Positions 8,288-16,630 of a DNA stretch of 24,808 nucleotides are shown piece after piece. The notes under the pieces were generated by a model. That model did no database searches, was not told where the DNA came from, and saw only the letters and a program-made list of their open reading frames with translations. The position numbers and the translations under genes were made by a program. Positions within the stretch are counted from its first letter, which is position 1; every line of letters begins with the position of its first letter. The stretch comes from an uncultured Rikenellaceae bacterium. Lineage in GTDB: Bacteria > Bacteroidota > Bacteroidia > Bacteroidales > Rikenellaceae. The stretch covers positions 1-24,808 of the forward strand of contig CASDWR010000169.1 in NCBI GenBank assembly GCA_949284665.1. Direction: 5' to 3'.

Positions 8288-9163
8288 ATGGCAAAACAGT
8301 TGAAAATTGTTGTGCTCGCCAAGCAGGTTCCCGATACGAGAAATGTCGGGAAAGACGCAATGAAAGCGGACGGTACCGTGAACCGTGCGGCTCTGCCGGC
8401 GATATTCAACCCGGAAGACCTAAATGCCTTGGAACAGGCGTTGGTTATTAAAGACATGTTCGAAGGCGCAACGGTCCACCTGTTGACGATGGGGCCGACG
8501 CGAGCTGCCGACATCATTCGTGACGCAATGTTCCGTGGTGCCGACGGGGGATATTTACTCAGTGACCGTGCATTTGCCGGTTCCGATACGTTGGCGACCT
8601 CGTACGCTTTGTCGAGGGCGCTTCGGGAAATCAATCCGGATATCATTATTGCAGGCCGTCAGGCCATCGATGGCGATACGGCTCAGGTGGGCCCTCAGGT
8701 AGCCGAGAAATTGGGCTGGCCGCAGGTGACGTATGCCGAGCAAATCGTACGTTTTGACAAGGATCAGATCGTAGTGAAACGTCGGCTCGAGCAAGGTGTG
8801 GAGACTGTTTCGGCTCCACTGCCGGTATTGATTACCGTCGGTAGTTCGGCTGTGCCGTGTCGCCCGCAGAATGCCAAGCGTGTGATGAAGTATAAATATG
8901 CCAAAACGGCCAGCGAGGTGCAGGCGGCAGGTGACGATTATTCCGATCTTTTTGAAAAGCGAGAATATCTGAAGATTACGGAGTGGGGTGTGAACGACAT
9001 CGATTCCGATGCACAGCAACTCGGCCTGCTCGGCTCGCCCACCAAGGTGAAACAGATCGAAAGCGTGGTATTCCAGGCCAAGGAGTCGAAAAAACTCACG
9101 GTCGCCGACGAGGATATCAATGGATTGATGGTTGAACTGATCGCCGGCCATACGCTGGGATAA
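8288..9163 (+). CDS. etfB: Electron transfer flavoprotein subunit beta
   Basis: EtfB pairs with EtfA to form the FAD-binding ETF heterodimer that exchanges electrons with acyl-CoA dehydrogenases. The 291-residue protein has the family beginning (KIVVLAKQVPDT), GRQAIDGDTAQVGP at 123-136 and VKRRLEQGVETV, plus LGLLGSPTKVK near the C-terminus. As I remember the families, the DGDTAQVGP and LGSPTKVK segments match bifurcating ETFs of anaerobes, which bind a second FAD and NADH in EtfB, rather than the mitochondrial type (QAIDDDCNQTG). It is the first gene of etfB-etfA-ACAD. The leader is A/T-rich without a Shine-Dalgarno sequence, unlike the two following genes, and I could not identify its promoter. 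Confidence 0.95.
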   Translation: MAKQLKIVVLAKQVPDTRNVGKDAMKADGTVNRAALPAIFNPEDLNALEQALVIKDMFEGATVHLLTMGPTRAADIIRDAMFRGADGGYLLSDRAFAGSDTLATSYALSRALREINPDIIIAGRQAIDGDTAQVGPQVAEKLGWPQVTYAEQIVRFDKDQIVVKRRLEQGVETVSAPLPVLITVGSSAVPCRPQNAKRVMKYKYAKTASEVQAAGDDYSDLFEKREYLKITEWGVNDIDSDAQQLGLLGSPTKVKQIESVVFQAKESKKLTVADEDINGLMVELIAGHTLG

Positions 9164-9167
9164 AAAC

Positions 9168-9175
9168 GGGGAGGT
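9168..9175 (+). promoter_or_regulatory. Strong Shine-Dalgarno sequence for etfA
   Basis: GGGGAGGT stands 7 bases ahead of the ATG at 9183 in the short gap between etfB and etfA. Such strong sites are unusual among the genes of this window. Confidence 0.75.
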
Positions 9176-9182
9176 AATAAGC

Positions 9183-10202
9183 ATGAACAATATTTTTGTA
9201 TACATAGAGAACGAAAATGGGGTGGTTGCCGACGTGAGTCTGGAACTGCTTACCAAAGGTCGCGAACTGGCCGCCACGTTGGGTTGCAAACTGGAAGCTC
9301 TGGTGATTGGCAGTGGACTGGATGGAATCGAAACGATACTCGCCAAATACGGTGCGGATGTGGTATGGATTGCCGATGATAAGGAGTTGGCACCCTATCG
9401 TACGTTGCCCCATACGGCTGTCGTGTGCGGAGTATTCGAGGAGGAGAAACCTCAAATCGCACTTTTTGGCGCCACGACCGTGGGCCGCGACTTGGCTCCT
9501 CGGGTTTCATCGATGTTGCACAGCGGTTTGACGGCCGATTGTACGAGTCTTGTAATCGGGGACCACACCGATGCCAAGAGTGGCAAGGAGTATAAAAACC
9601 TGCTTTATCAGATTCGTCCGGCTTTTGGTGGCAATATTATAGCCACGATCGTCAATCCCGATCATCGGCCTCAGATGGCTACGGTTCGTGAGGGCGTGAT
9701 GAAGAAAGAGGAGACCGCCAATCCCAAGAACCCTGAGATCAAAAAGATCGATGTGAAGAAATATTTGAAGGATAGTGATCTGGTCGTAAAGATCGTAGAT
9801 CGTCAGATCGAGGCTCGCGGTATCAATATCAAGAATGCGTCGGTCATTGTGGCAGGCGGTTACGGTATGGGTTCGAAAGAGAACTTCGCACTGCTTCATG
9901 AATTGGCTCAGGTATTGGGAGGTGAGGTAGGCGCGTCGCGAGCGGCGGTAGATGCCGGGTTTACGGATCATGCCCGTCAAGTGGGTCAAACCGGTGTGAC
10001 GGTTCGTCCGAAGCTCTACATTGCCTGCGGTATTTCCGGTCAGATTCAGCATACGGCAGGAATGGACCAGTCGTCGATGGTGATATCGATCAATACCGAT
10101 GCCGATGCTCCCATCAACAAAATCGCCGATTATGCAATTGTGGGCGACGTCTTGGAGGTCATCCCCAAGATGATTAAGTATTATAAGTTGAACAGTAAAT
10201 AA
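9183..10202 (+). CDS. etfA: Electron transfer flavoprotein subunit alpha
   Basis: The 339-residue protein has the ETF alpha N-terminal nucleotide-binding-like domain and the C-terminal FAD domain. The latter shows GEVGASRAAVDAGF from 247, RQVGQTG at 265-271, IACGISGQIQH, and INTDADAPI followed by ADYAIVGD, all typical FAD contacts. It forms the ETF dimer with EtfB encoded 19 bases upstream, and the acyl-CoA dehydrogenase that is its likely partner starts 13 bases downstream. The two subunits and their dehydrogenase would be made from one mRNA. Confidence 0.95.
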   Translation: MNNIFVYIENENGVVADVSLELLTKGRELAATLGCKLEALVIGSGLDGIETILAKYGADVVWIADDKELAPYRTLPHTAVVCGVFEEEKPQIALFGATTVGRDLAPRVSSMLHSGLTADCTSLVIGDHTDAKSGKEYKNLLYQIRPAFGGNIIATIVNPDHRPQMATVREGVMKKEETANPKNPEIKKIDVKKYLKDSDLVVKIVDRQIEARGINIKNASVIVAGGYGMGSKENFALLHELAQVLGGEVGASRAAVDAGFTDHARQVGQTGVTVRPKLYIACGISGQIQHTAGMDQSSMVISINTDADAPINKIADYAIVGDVLEVIPKMIKYYKLNSK

Positions 10203-10205
10203 ACC

Positions 10206-10212
10206 GGAGGAG
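10206..10212 (+). promoter_or_regulatory. Shine-Dalgarno sequence for the acyl-CoA dehydrogenase
   Basis: GGAGGAG lies just after the etfA stop and ends 3 bases before the ATG at 10216 (the GGAGG core ends 5 bases before it). It fixes the start of the dehydrogenase. Confidence 0.7.
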
Positions 10213-10215
10213 AAG

Positions 10216-11928
10216 ATGGCAAACTTTTTTTTGGATAACAAGGATTTACAATATCATCTGAACCATCCCCTGATGCGTAAAATCGTCGAACTCAAGGAGC
10301 GGGGTTTTGCGGAGAAGGATCTGTACGATTATGCCCCTGCCGATTTCGAGGACGCGATGGACAGTTATCGCCGGGTTTTGGAAATTGCCGGTGAGGTGTG
10401 CGGTGATGTGATCGCCGTCAATGCCGAGGATGTGGACCACGAAGGGCCCCGTGTCGAGAATGGACATGTGGTATATGCGAAAGGTACGCAGGAGAATATT
10501 GATGCGATCATCAAGGCCGGTATTTCGGGTATTACTTTGCCTCGCAAATATGAAGGACTCAATTTTCCGTTGGTTTGTTTTGTGATGGCCAATGAGATGG
10601 TCGCTCGTGCGGATGCCGGTTTCGAGAACATCTGGGGGCTTCAGGATTGTGCCGAAACGATCAACGAGTTCGCCAGCGAAGAGCTCAAGCAGGAGTATCT
10701 GCCGTTGGTCTCGCGTGGTGCAACCTGTGCCATGGATCTTACGGAACCCGATGCGGGAAGTGACCTGCAGGCCGTCATGTTGAAAGCTACGCTGGATGAA
10801 AATGGTGTATGGAGACTCAACGGTGTGAAACGTTTCATCACCAACGGTGACGGTGACATCTCTCTTGTTTTGGCCCGTACGGAGGAGGGAACGAGTGATG
10901 CACGCGGTCTGTCGATGTTGATTTACGATAAGCGGGATGGCGGCGTTAAGGTTCGTCGCATAGAGAACAAACTCGGTATCAAGGGGTCACCCACATGCGA
11001 GTTGGTTTTCAACAATGCCCCTGCCAAATTGGTCGGTGATCGCAAGATGGGACTTATCAAATATGTGATGTCGTTGATGAACGCCGCACGTCTTGGAATC
11101 GGAGCACAGAGTACCGGTTTGAGTGAAGCTGCTTATCGTGAGGCGTTGAAGTATGCCCATGAGCGCGAGCAGTTCGGACATCCGATCATCCAGTTCCCGG
11201 CAATTTTCGAGTTACTGACCAACATGAAGGCCAAACTCCAGGCTTCCCGTGCGATGCTTTATGAAACGACACGTTTCGTAGAGATATACAAGTGCTATAC
11301 GCATATCTGTCATGAACGGGCCCTCACTCCCGAAGATCTTGCAGAAATGAAGGCATACAATAAGTTGGCGGATGCCTTTACGCCTTTGTTGAAGATGTTT
11401 GCCAGCGAGTATTGCAACCAGTTGGCATACGATGCCATCCAGATTCATGGCGGTTCGGGGTATATGAAGGATTACCCGATCGAACGTATCTATCGCGATG
11501 CGCGTATTACCAATATTTACGAAGGGACTACCCAGTTGCAGGTTGTGGCTGCCATTCGCCACGTGACGACCGGTACTTTCCTGAATCAGATCAAGGAGTA
11601 TGAAAATCAGGTACATCCTGCGGAATTCAAACATTGGCTTGACAAGTTGGTAGCCATGCGCGAGGATTATGAGGAAGCTATTGCTCGTGTGACTGCAGGT
11701 GATGCCGAGCAGATTGATTTCCATGCCCGTCGTTTGGTGGAAATGACCGGTCATATTGTTCTTTCTCACCTGTTGTTGCTCCAGGCAGCCGATGTCGAGG
11801 ACTACCTTACTTCGGCTCAGGCATATATCAAGTATGCTCAAGCACAGAATAAAGCGTTGAAAGAGTATATCGACAACTCATGTTGCGGCGACATCGACCT
11901 TTTCAAGGGTGTGCTCGACGAACATTAA
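10216..11928 (+). CDS. Acyl-CoA dehydrogenase, long form with C-terminal extension
   Basis: This flavoenzyme should oxidise (or, with a bifurcating ETF, form) an acyl-CoA/enoyl-CoA pair. The 570-residue protein has MDLTEPDAGSD and RFITNGD for FAD/substrate contact and GIKGSPTCELVF in the middle domain. The C-terminal helical domain has AHEREQFGHPI, IQIHGGSGYMKDYPIERIYRD and IYEGTTQLQ, with the catalytic base Glu436 at the position of Glu376 in medium-chain dehydrogenase. It is longer than the usual 380 residues: about 130 extra residues follow the catalytic region, as in members with an acyl-CoA dehydrogenase-like C-terminal extension. Chain-length preference cannot be read from the sequence. 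A strong terminator follows at 40 bases. Confidence 0.92.
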   Translation: MANFFLDNKDLQYHLNHPLMRKIVELKERGFAEKDLYDYAPADFEDAMDSYRRVLEIAGEVCGDVIAVNAEDVDHEGPRVENGHVVYAKGTQENIDAIIKAGISGITLPRKYEGLNFPLVCFVMANEMVARADAGFENIWGLQDCAETINEFASEELKQEYLPLVSRGATCAMDLTEPDAGSDLQAVMLKATLDENGVWRLNGVKRFITNGDGDISLVLARTEEGTSDARGLSMLIYDKRDGGVKVRRIENKLGIKGSPTCELVFNNAPAKLVGDRKMGLIKYVMSLMNAARLGIGAQSTGLSEAAYREALKYAHEREQFGHPIIQFPAIFELLTNMKAKLQASRAMLYETTRFVEIYKCYTHICHERALTPEDLAEMKAYNKLADAFTPLLKMFASEYCNQLAYDAIQIHGGSGYMKDYPIERIYRDARITNIYEGTTQLQVVAAIRHVTTGTFLNQIKEYENQVHPAEFKHWLDKLVAMREDYEEAIARVTAGDAEQIDFHARRLVEMTGHIVLSHLLLLQAADVEDYLTSAQAYIKYAQAQNKALKEYIDNSCCGDIDLFKGVLDEH

Positions 11929-11967
11929 AATCATCACGTTGGAACCGTTTTCGGCTTCCGATTGCAG

Positions 11968-11999
11968 GCGTCCCGGATTTTTATCCGGGACGCTTTTTT
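11968..11999 (+). terminator. Rho-independent terminator of the etfBA-ACAD operon
   Basis: GCGTCCCGGAT (11968-11978) pairs perfectly with ATCCGGGACGC (11983-11993) around a TTTT loop, followed by six T. This is a textbook terminator. Confidence 0.93.
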
Positions 12000-12156
12000 A
12001 GCGATATGGTAAAAGGAATACGGGAAAGGATAGAACGATAATCAGGGATGAAGAGTATTGCATCCGGATTCACGGCGCGATGGATGATTTTCGTAAAAGC
12101 TTGCGTCGATAGTTCAGGGCGGGCATGGCGATGTCTGTACGGTTCGTAACACGGGA
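12000..12156. other. Intergenic sequence between two terminators
   Basis: The gap between the convergent ACAD and lytic transglycosylase genes is 350 bp and includes terminators for both. The 157 bases between those terminators show no coding frame, tRNA or clear repeat that I could recognise. Confidence 0.5.
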
Positions 12157-12197
12157 CTAAAAAAGAGGGGATCGGTTCGTAATACCGATCCCCTCTT
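12157..12197 (-). terminator. Rho-independent terminator for the MltF-like gene
   Basis: AAGAGGGGATCGGT (12163-12176) pairs with ACCGATCCCCTCTT (12184-12197) over a 7-nt loop. On the minus strand the stem is followed by a run of T (the A run ending at 12164), so it ends transcription of the gene that stops at 12279. Confidence 0.88.
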
Positions 12198-12278
12198 CAT
12201 ATTGGATCTGAAACCGATTATATCTGTCCACAGGAGGTAATTCCCTTCCCAATAAGACAGTGTCGACCGGGAACGAAC

Positions 12279-13652
12279 TTACAAGGTCACGGCCTGACGG
12301 TATTCGTCGTATTTGGTCATGACATTGTTGGCATAGGCAATTGTCTCCCCGCTACCGCGGAAAACTCCGCAGCGTATCGTTTCGGCAGCTGCAGCATATT
12401 CCCGATCGCTCATCCGGGCCAGGCAGGCGGCAATCTCTTCCCATGAATCGGGATCGCCTCCTTCGCTGGCCACCGTGCGACGAGCATCGGTCAGATGGCC
12501 AATCCCACCGTTATAGGCAGCCAGAATAATACTCGTCCGGTCGAAACTGGAAATATCGTGATCGAAATCGAGTTGACTGTCGATCGTTTTAATCAGTTTG
12601 GCTGCGATGGTAATGTTGATTTCGGGGTTCAACAGATCGGCATTCTCCATGTGGAAATGTCGGGCCACGACAGGCATGATCTGCATCAGACCCTGGGCCC
12701 CTCGATCCGATACGGCAGAGGATAGGAAACGTGACTCATGGTACGCAATGGCTGAGAGCAATCTCCAGTCCACTCCTTCGCGATCTCCGATACGGCGGAT
12801 CAGATCATCCCAGACAGAGATGCCGCCGACTACCCGGTTCTGCTTGTGGATTTCACGCAACTGGCCGCTGAATCCCCCTTCGAAATAGATCGAATTGAGC
12901 ATTCTGAATTCATCCGTATCGTGAAAGGCATTGAACCATTCGGAAAAATCGGCTAAAAGCGTCTCGTTTTCCGTATCGGTCATAATACTCATCGGGACCT
13001 CTTCGTCGAACTGGTAGACCTGACAAATATCCTGCATTAAGGAGATCCCTAAACTGGCATCCCCCTTTTCACAGATCAACAGGTCGTATTGCTCGTTTCT
13101 CAGGTCACCGATCAGATCGAAACCATTTTTTGCCGTTACGTAGATCCTGGCGCGCGAAAGCGAGTCGAGGATGGTATCGTAACTTTGTGTCCCTTGAAAA
13201 CCGGATGAAACGGCAAGTCTCTTTTCGCCTGCCATCTCTTTCAGGGAAGGTTTGTTTTTAATGGTTGCCGCATCTTTGCTGCGGGCCAGCATCACGTACG
13301 TGGTCGTATACAGGGACAATGTCTGTGTCTCCCTGTTTTTCGGAACGTTACACGACCGTGTGATAATAAGGTCTGTTTCTCCGTTGCGGAGACTTCGTTT
13401 CAATGCCGGAATCGATTGTCCGGTAACGATCTCCAACTCTCTGCCGCAATATTCGGCATAGGCTTTCAATAAGTCGTACTGATAACCGTACCTTTCACCG
13501 CCCACTACGAAATACCCGGGTACGTCCACATCTATGGCAACCACAAGAGGCCTGGGGTCGGATTGCGGGATATCCTTTCGGCTGCCGTCGTCACATTCGC
13601 AAAGGAATACGAGCAAGAGAGCGGAAAGGACAAATAAACGTTTTTTAAACAT
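12279..13652 (-). CDS. MltF-like membrane-bound lytic transglycosylase
   Basis: The 457-residue protein joins a periplasmic substrate-binding-protein-like domain (about 36-265, PLVVAIDVDVPGYF to FEGGF) to a C-terminal SLT transglycosylase domain (about 283-445). This is the order found in MltF. The catalytic Glu is E306 in AIAYHESRF, followed by GAQGLMQIMP and ILAAYNGG, the usual SLT motifs. Such enzymes cleave the MurNAc-GlcNAc bond of peptidoglycan and leave 1,6-anhydroMurNAc. The N-terminus has a hydrophobic stretch ending FLCEC. Cys18 or Cys20 could be lipidated, but neither is in a canonical lipobox. It is 44 bases downstream of the porin gene with no clear promoter of its own. Confidence 0.9.
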   Translation of the reverse strand: MFKKRLFVLSALLLVFLCECDDGSRKDIPQSDPRPLVVAIDVDVPGYFVVGGERYGYQYDLLKAYAEYCGRELEIVTGQSIPALKRSLRNGETDLIITRSCNVPKNRETQTLSLYTTTYVMLARSKDAATIKNKPSLKEMAGEKRLAVSSGFQGTQSYDTILDSLSRARIYVTAKNGFDLIGDLRNEQYDLLICEKGDASLGISLMQDICQVYQFDEEVPMSIMTDTENETLLADFSEWFNAFHDTDEFRMLNSIYFEGGFSGQLREIHKQNRVVGGISVWDDLIRRIGDREGVDWRLLSAIAYHESRFLSSAVSDRGAQGLMQIMPVVARHFHMENADLLNPEINITIAAKLIKTIDSQLDFDHDISSFDRTSIILAAYNGGIGHLTDARRTVASEGGDPDSWEEIAACLARMSDREYAAAAETIRCGVFRGSGETIAYANNVMTKYDEYRQAVTL

Positions 13653-13696
13653 TCGATTTTGCTTTTAGGGCAGTTTTCCTGTCTCAATCGAATACT

Positions 13697-15781
13697 CTAA
13701 TCATAGAAACTCCACGAGATACCATACTTGAAAATCCGCGCGTTGAGCGGATAGTGCAAAGTCTGGAAATACTCTCTCGTATCGAACAGGTCCTGGTTGA
13801 CATGCTGGAACTTGAGGAAGATACGCATTCGTTTCCATTTGGCGGTAATGAATGCGTCCATCCAAACATAGTTGCCGATCTCCTTTTCTCGTTGGTTGTA
13901 GAATTGGGCGAGGGCCGGATTGTAACCCGGGGCATAATAACGGGTGTTGTATCTGCCATCCACGCCGAACTTCAACAACAGAACGTCCTTGACCACATAA
14001 AACTGGAAAGAACATGAGAGAAAGGTGCTGGCCAACGGAACCGGAGCAACTCTATGGTCAGTACTCCATTGGAGCATTACCCTGGGGTTGAGATGGAATC
14101 CGCCGAGGCGGAATTCCTTGGAAGCATACAATCCCGAAACACTTACGGCATTCGACTCTTGAGCCGGCAAGGCCCGTTCGTTGAAATAGATGCGATTGGT
14201 CATGACGCTTTGACAGGCAGACAGATCCAGATGGATGGAAGGAACCTGCAACTTGACGTCGATTCGGGATTCATTCTCCTTATTGAAGGAGTTGGACCAC
14301 GCGAAGTGGTTGGAGAAATAGGTTTCACTCCAATAGTTCGGGGAGTTTCGCCGATAGACGAAAGAACCCGAGAGTGAAACGGGTTTGTCTTTCAGATAAA
14401 CGCTGAGGGCTGCGTTTGCTTCTATGCTCAAGTCCCCGCTGCGATAACCGATGGGGGTAAAGTTGAGCTTTCCGCCCCAATCGAAGTATTTTTTGAATTT
14501 TCCATCGATCGAGCCGTATATATTGAAACTCGTTTTGTTTTCACCTTTCGTTTTGCCTGCAAGATAGTCGTCCAAGCGGAATTGGTAGTAGTGGTAATTG
14601 TCGAGACCGACACCGGCATCGATCACACCGATAATGCCGTCTCTGTCCCACGGTTGCAATTGTATGAAAAGACGGTTGGACAGTCGGGATTCGAATGTTG
14701 AATCGGCTGTTTCACTGGTATTGATATACCAGTTTTCGTAATATTCGCCTGCACCTTGAGCATAAGTGTCGGTGTAACTTCTGAACCATCGGCTGTATTC
14801 GATAGCGTGTCCCACGTAAAACGACGGGTATCCTGCCATCGAGAAATCCTCATCGGTAAGTTTTACCAAGGGTACCCCGTATGCTTGTATCGCATAGAAC
14901 GTATTGTTCTTGATTACGTTTCTGGCGTCCGACATCGACATCGGGATATTCATGTCTATTTCGTAGGTGGTATCCGTGATATGCCAGTCATCGATTACGC
15001 CACCGTTTTCCTTCAGATTGATGTGGTTGAAGATATATCCGGCATGTGCGCTGTATCGTTTGCCCGTGTGAGAGAAGGCGAGGGAAAGAGCTTTGGCCTT
15101 CGAGCCTTGCCAGTCGTAGATTCCGCGAGTGCCTCGGTTGTGGTAGGTCAGGTTGAATCCGGTCGAAGGGGAGGCATTCTGTGCATGAATCAGCGAAAAG
15201 TTCTCTTCGGCGTATTTTTTTTGTCCGGCCGTCAGATAACCCGCTTGTGTAAAAGGCTTTTTTACGTTGTAAAAAGGCGCATTGTCCGGAGTGAAGATAT
15301 AGGCATAGAAGGGGGACGAGAGGGTAAAATCCCGATTTTGCGGCCTTCGGAAGAAATTGAGAGGGATAGAGGCTCCGCCCAGATTGCCCAGATATGCATC
15401 GCCCACATCCTGCTTGAGGAAGGGGAAATCGATCTGGAAATCGGTCAAGAGCGTATCGATATCGATCATGCGAATGTTGTTGCCATGCATATCCACTTGC
15501 CATGCGAAGTTGTCGCGCATGCGGGTGGAGTCATCGAAAAAATAGGATTCGAGGGGTTTGCGTTCTTTTTTCTTGGTTGTGTCGGCCGCTTCGGTGTTTT
15601 CTCCTTCTTCGCCAGGGATTTCGAAAGGGTTTGCACTCGGGTTTTGATTGCCGTTCACGCCGTAATCTCCGCGTCCGAGGTCGTTCGTACGCATGCTTTG
15701 CCCCCACGATTTGCTTGTAGCAAATAGCGGTAGTGCAATGATTATCAGTGATAACAGCTTTCGGACTCTTCCTTTCGACAT
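13697..15781 (-). CDS. Putative outer-membrane porin (Porin_10-like)
   Basis: With the ATG at 15781 the protein has 694 residues: a signal peptide (MSKGRVRKLL, hydrophobic core, SWGQS), a polar acidic linker rich in N, E, T and K, then a long beta-rich region. Alternating aromatic/polar strands with many Tyr and Trp end in ISWSFYD, an aromatic terminal strand expected of an outer-membrane barrel. I assign it to the Bacteroidetes putative-porin family (Porin_10/PF14121) from overall appearance. The frame extends to a TTG at 15808, but that codon lies in the -7 promoter box. It sits between pssA (upstream) and the MltF-like gene in the same direction. Confidence 0.8.
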   Translation of the reverse strand: MSKGRVRKLLSLIIIALPLFATSKSWGQSMRTNDLGRGDYGVNGNQNPSANPFEIPGEEGENTEAADTTKKKERKPLESYFFDDSTRMRDNFAWQVDMHGNNIRMIDIDTLLTDFQIDFPFLKQDVGDAYLGNLGGASIPLNFFRRPQNRDFTLSSPFYAYIFTPDNAPFYNVKKPFTQAGYLTAGQKKYAEENFSLIHAQNASPSTGFNLTYHNRGTRGIYDWQGSKAKALSLAFSHTGKRYSAHAGYIFNHINLKENGGVIDDWHITDTTYEIDMNIPMSMSDARNVIKNNTFYAIQAYGVPLVKLTDEDFSMAGYPSFYVGHAIEYSRWFRSYTDTYAQGAGEYYENWYINTSETADSTFESRLSNRLFIQLQPWDRDGIIGVIDAGVGLDNYHYYQFRLDDYLAGKTKGENKTSFNIYGSIDGKFKKYFDWGGKLNFTPIGYRSGDLSIEANAALSVYLKDKPVSLSGSFVYRRNSPNYWSETYFSNHFAWSNSFNKENESRIDVKLQVPSIHLDLSACQSVMTNRIYFNERALPAQESNAVSVSGLYASKEFRLGGFHLNPRVMLQWSTDHRVAPVPLASTFLSCSFQFYVVKDVLLLKFGVDGRYNTRYYAPGYNPALAQFYNQREKEIGNYVWMDAFITAKWKRMRIFLKFQHVNQDLFDTREYFQTLHYPLNARIFKYGISWSFYD

Positions 15782-15805
15782 TCCTTTTTTCCTGTTACGA
15801 CGGCG

Positions 15806-15813
15806 CAAAGATA
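15806..15813 (-). promoter_or_regulatory. -7 box ahead of the porin gene
   Basis: TATCTTTG on the minus strand matches the Bacteroidetes TAnnTTTG box exactly and predicts a transcript start near 15799. It rules out the TTG at 15808 as start codon. A clear -33 element is not visible. That position falls in the end of pssA. Confidence 0.55.
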
Positions 15814-15821
15814 CGAAATTT

Positions 15822-16538
15822 TTACAATCTTCGCTTTTTGGGGCACGCCAGCCATTTTATAACAGACGTAAGAATGTAGAGAGTTATTATGAGACAGATA
15901 CCTGAAAAATGGAAAACGATCAGAAAGACAACAGCCAGCGCCAAGAAAAGATATCGTGTTTCATTCCCTCGAAAACCGAAATTGCGGAATTTGAGTGAGA
16001 ACATGCGAACGGGTGAAATCAACAACAGGGCCAGCACTACCGCACAAACGATTACTGCTGTGGGCATCCATACGGGGAAATCACCGGTGTAGCGACAGAC
16101 GAAGTAGCCGAACGATCCGATCAGCAACGCATTTGCCGGGGTTGGAAGACCTTCGAAATCTTCGTGTTGAGAATCGTCGATGTTGAATTTGGCCAGTCGT
16201 AGTGCGGAAAAGGGGGCGATCAGGAGCGTGAGGCTTCCCCAAAGGCCCTCTCCACCGGTCAGGTAAAAGATCTTCAGGGCAATGATCGACGGCAACACTC
16301 CGAAAGTCACCATGTCGGCCAGCGAATCGAGTTGGACGCCGAGCGGCGACGGACACTTGAGCAGGCGTGCGGCAAAACCGTCGAGAAAATCGAAGACAGC
16401 TGCCGATATCATCAATCCGAATGCGATCGGAAGAGCGTTGACACTCGGTTCCGAGATCATGGCAATGATCGCCAGTGTACCGCAAATCAAGTTCAGCAGG
16501 GTAATTATGTTGGGTATCGAGAACAGTCTTATCTTCAT
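15822..16538 (-). CDS. pssA: CDP-diacylglycerol--serine O-phosphatidyltransferase
   Basis: PssA makes phosphatidylserine, the precursor of phosphatidylethanolamine, from CDP-diacylglycerol and serine at the inner membrane. The 238-residue protein has several hydrophobic segments and the full CDP-alcohol phosphotransferase motif DG-x2-AR-x8-G-x3-D-x3-D: D53, G54, A57, R58, G67, D71, D75. The ATG at 16538 (MKIRLFSIPN) is chosen because the earlier frame start at 16571 lies upstream of the -7 box at 16560-16567. Pgs-type enzymes share the motif, but the SIPNIITLLNLICG start and length fit the PssA type. Its stop is 40 bases before the porin start. Confidence 0.9.
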   Translation of the reverse strand: MKIRLFSIPNIITLLNLICGTLAIIAMISEPSVNALPIAFGLMISAAVFDFLDGFAARLLKCPSPLGVQLDSLADMVTFGVLPSIIALKIFYLTGGEGLWGSLTLLIAPFSALRLAKFNIDDSQHEDFEGLPTPANALLIGSFGYFVCRYTGDFPVWMPTAVIVCAVVLALLLISPVRMFSLKFRNFGFRGNETRYLFLALAVVFLIVFHFSGICLIITLYILTSVIKWLACPKKRRL

Positions 16539-16555
16539 AAATAATCCCTTTATTT

Positions 16556-16586
16556 TTTGCAAAGGTAACAAATTTTCCTATTTTTG
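16556..16586 (+). promoter_or_regulatory. Consensus promoter for manC
   Basis: TTTG (16556-16559), 19 bases, then TATTTTTG (16579-16586): a complete -33/-7 pair for the Bacteroidetes housekeeping sigma factor. The transcript should start near 16593, which selects the ATG at 16631 over a TTG at 16589. Confidence 0.7.
16560..16567 (-). promoter_or_regulatory. -7 box ahead of pssA
   Basis: TACCTTTG on the minus strand is an exact TAnnTTTG box. The predicted transcript starts near 16553, leaving a leader of about 15 nt. It sits inside the manC promoter spacer. Confidence 0.6.
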
Positions 16587-16630
16587 TTTTGGGAAAGCCT
16601 CGGCTTTCGGTAAATCAACGAAAACGCGTA

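Noticed and set aside
14756..15727. 323-codon plus-strand ORF opposite the porin gene
   Set aside because: Antisense to a protein with a signal peptide, barrel-like strands and a promoter in the right place. No recognisable domain.
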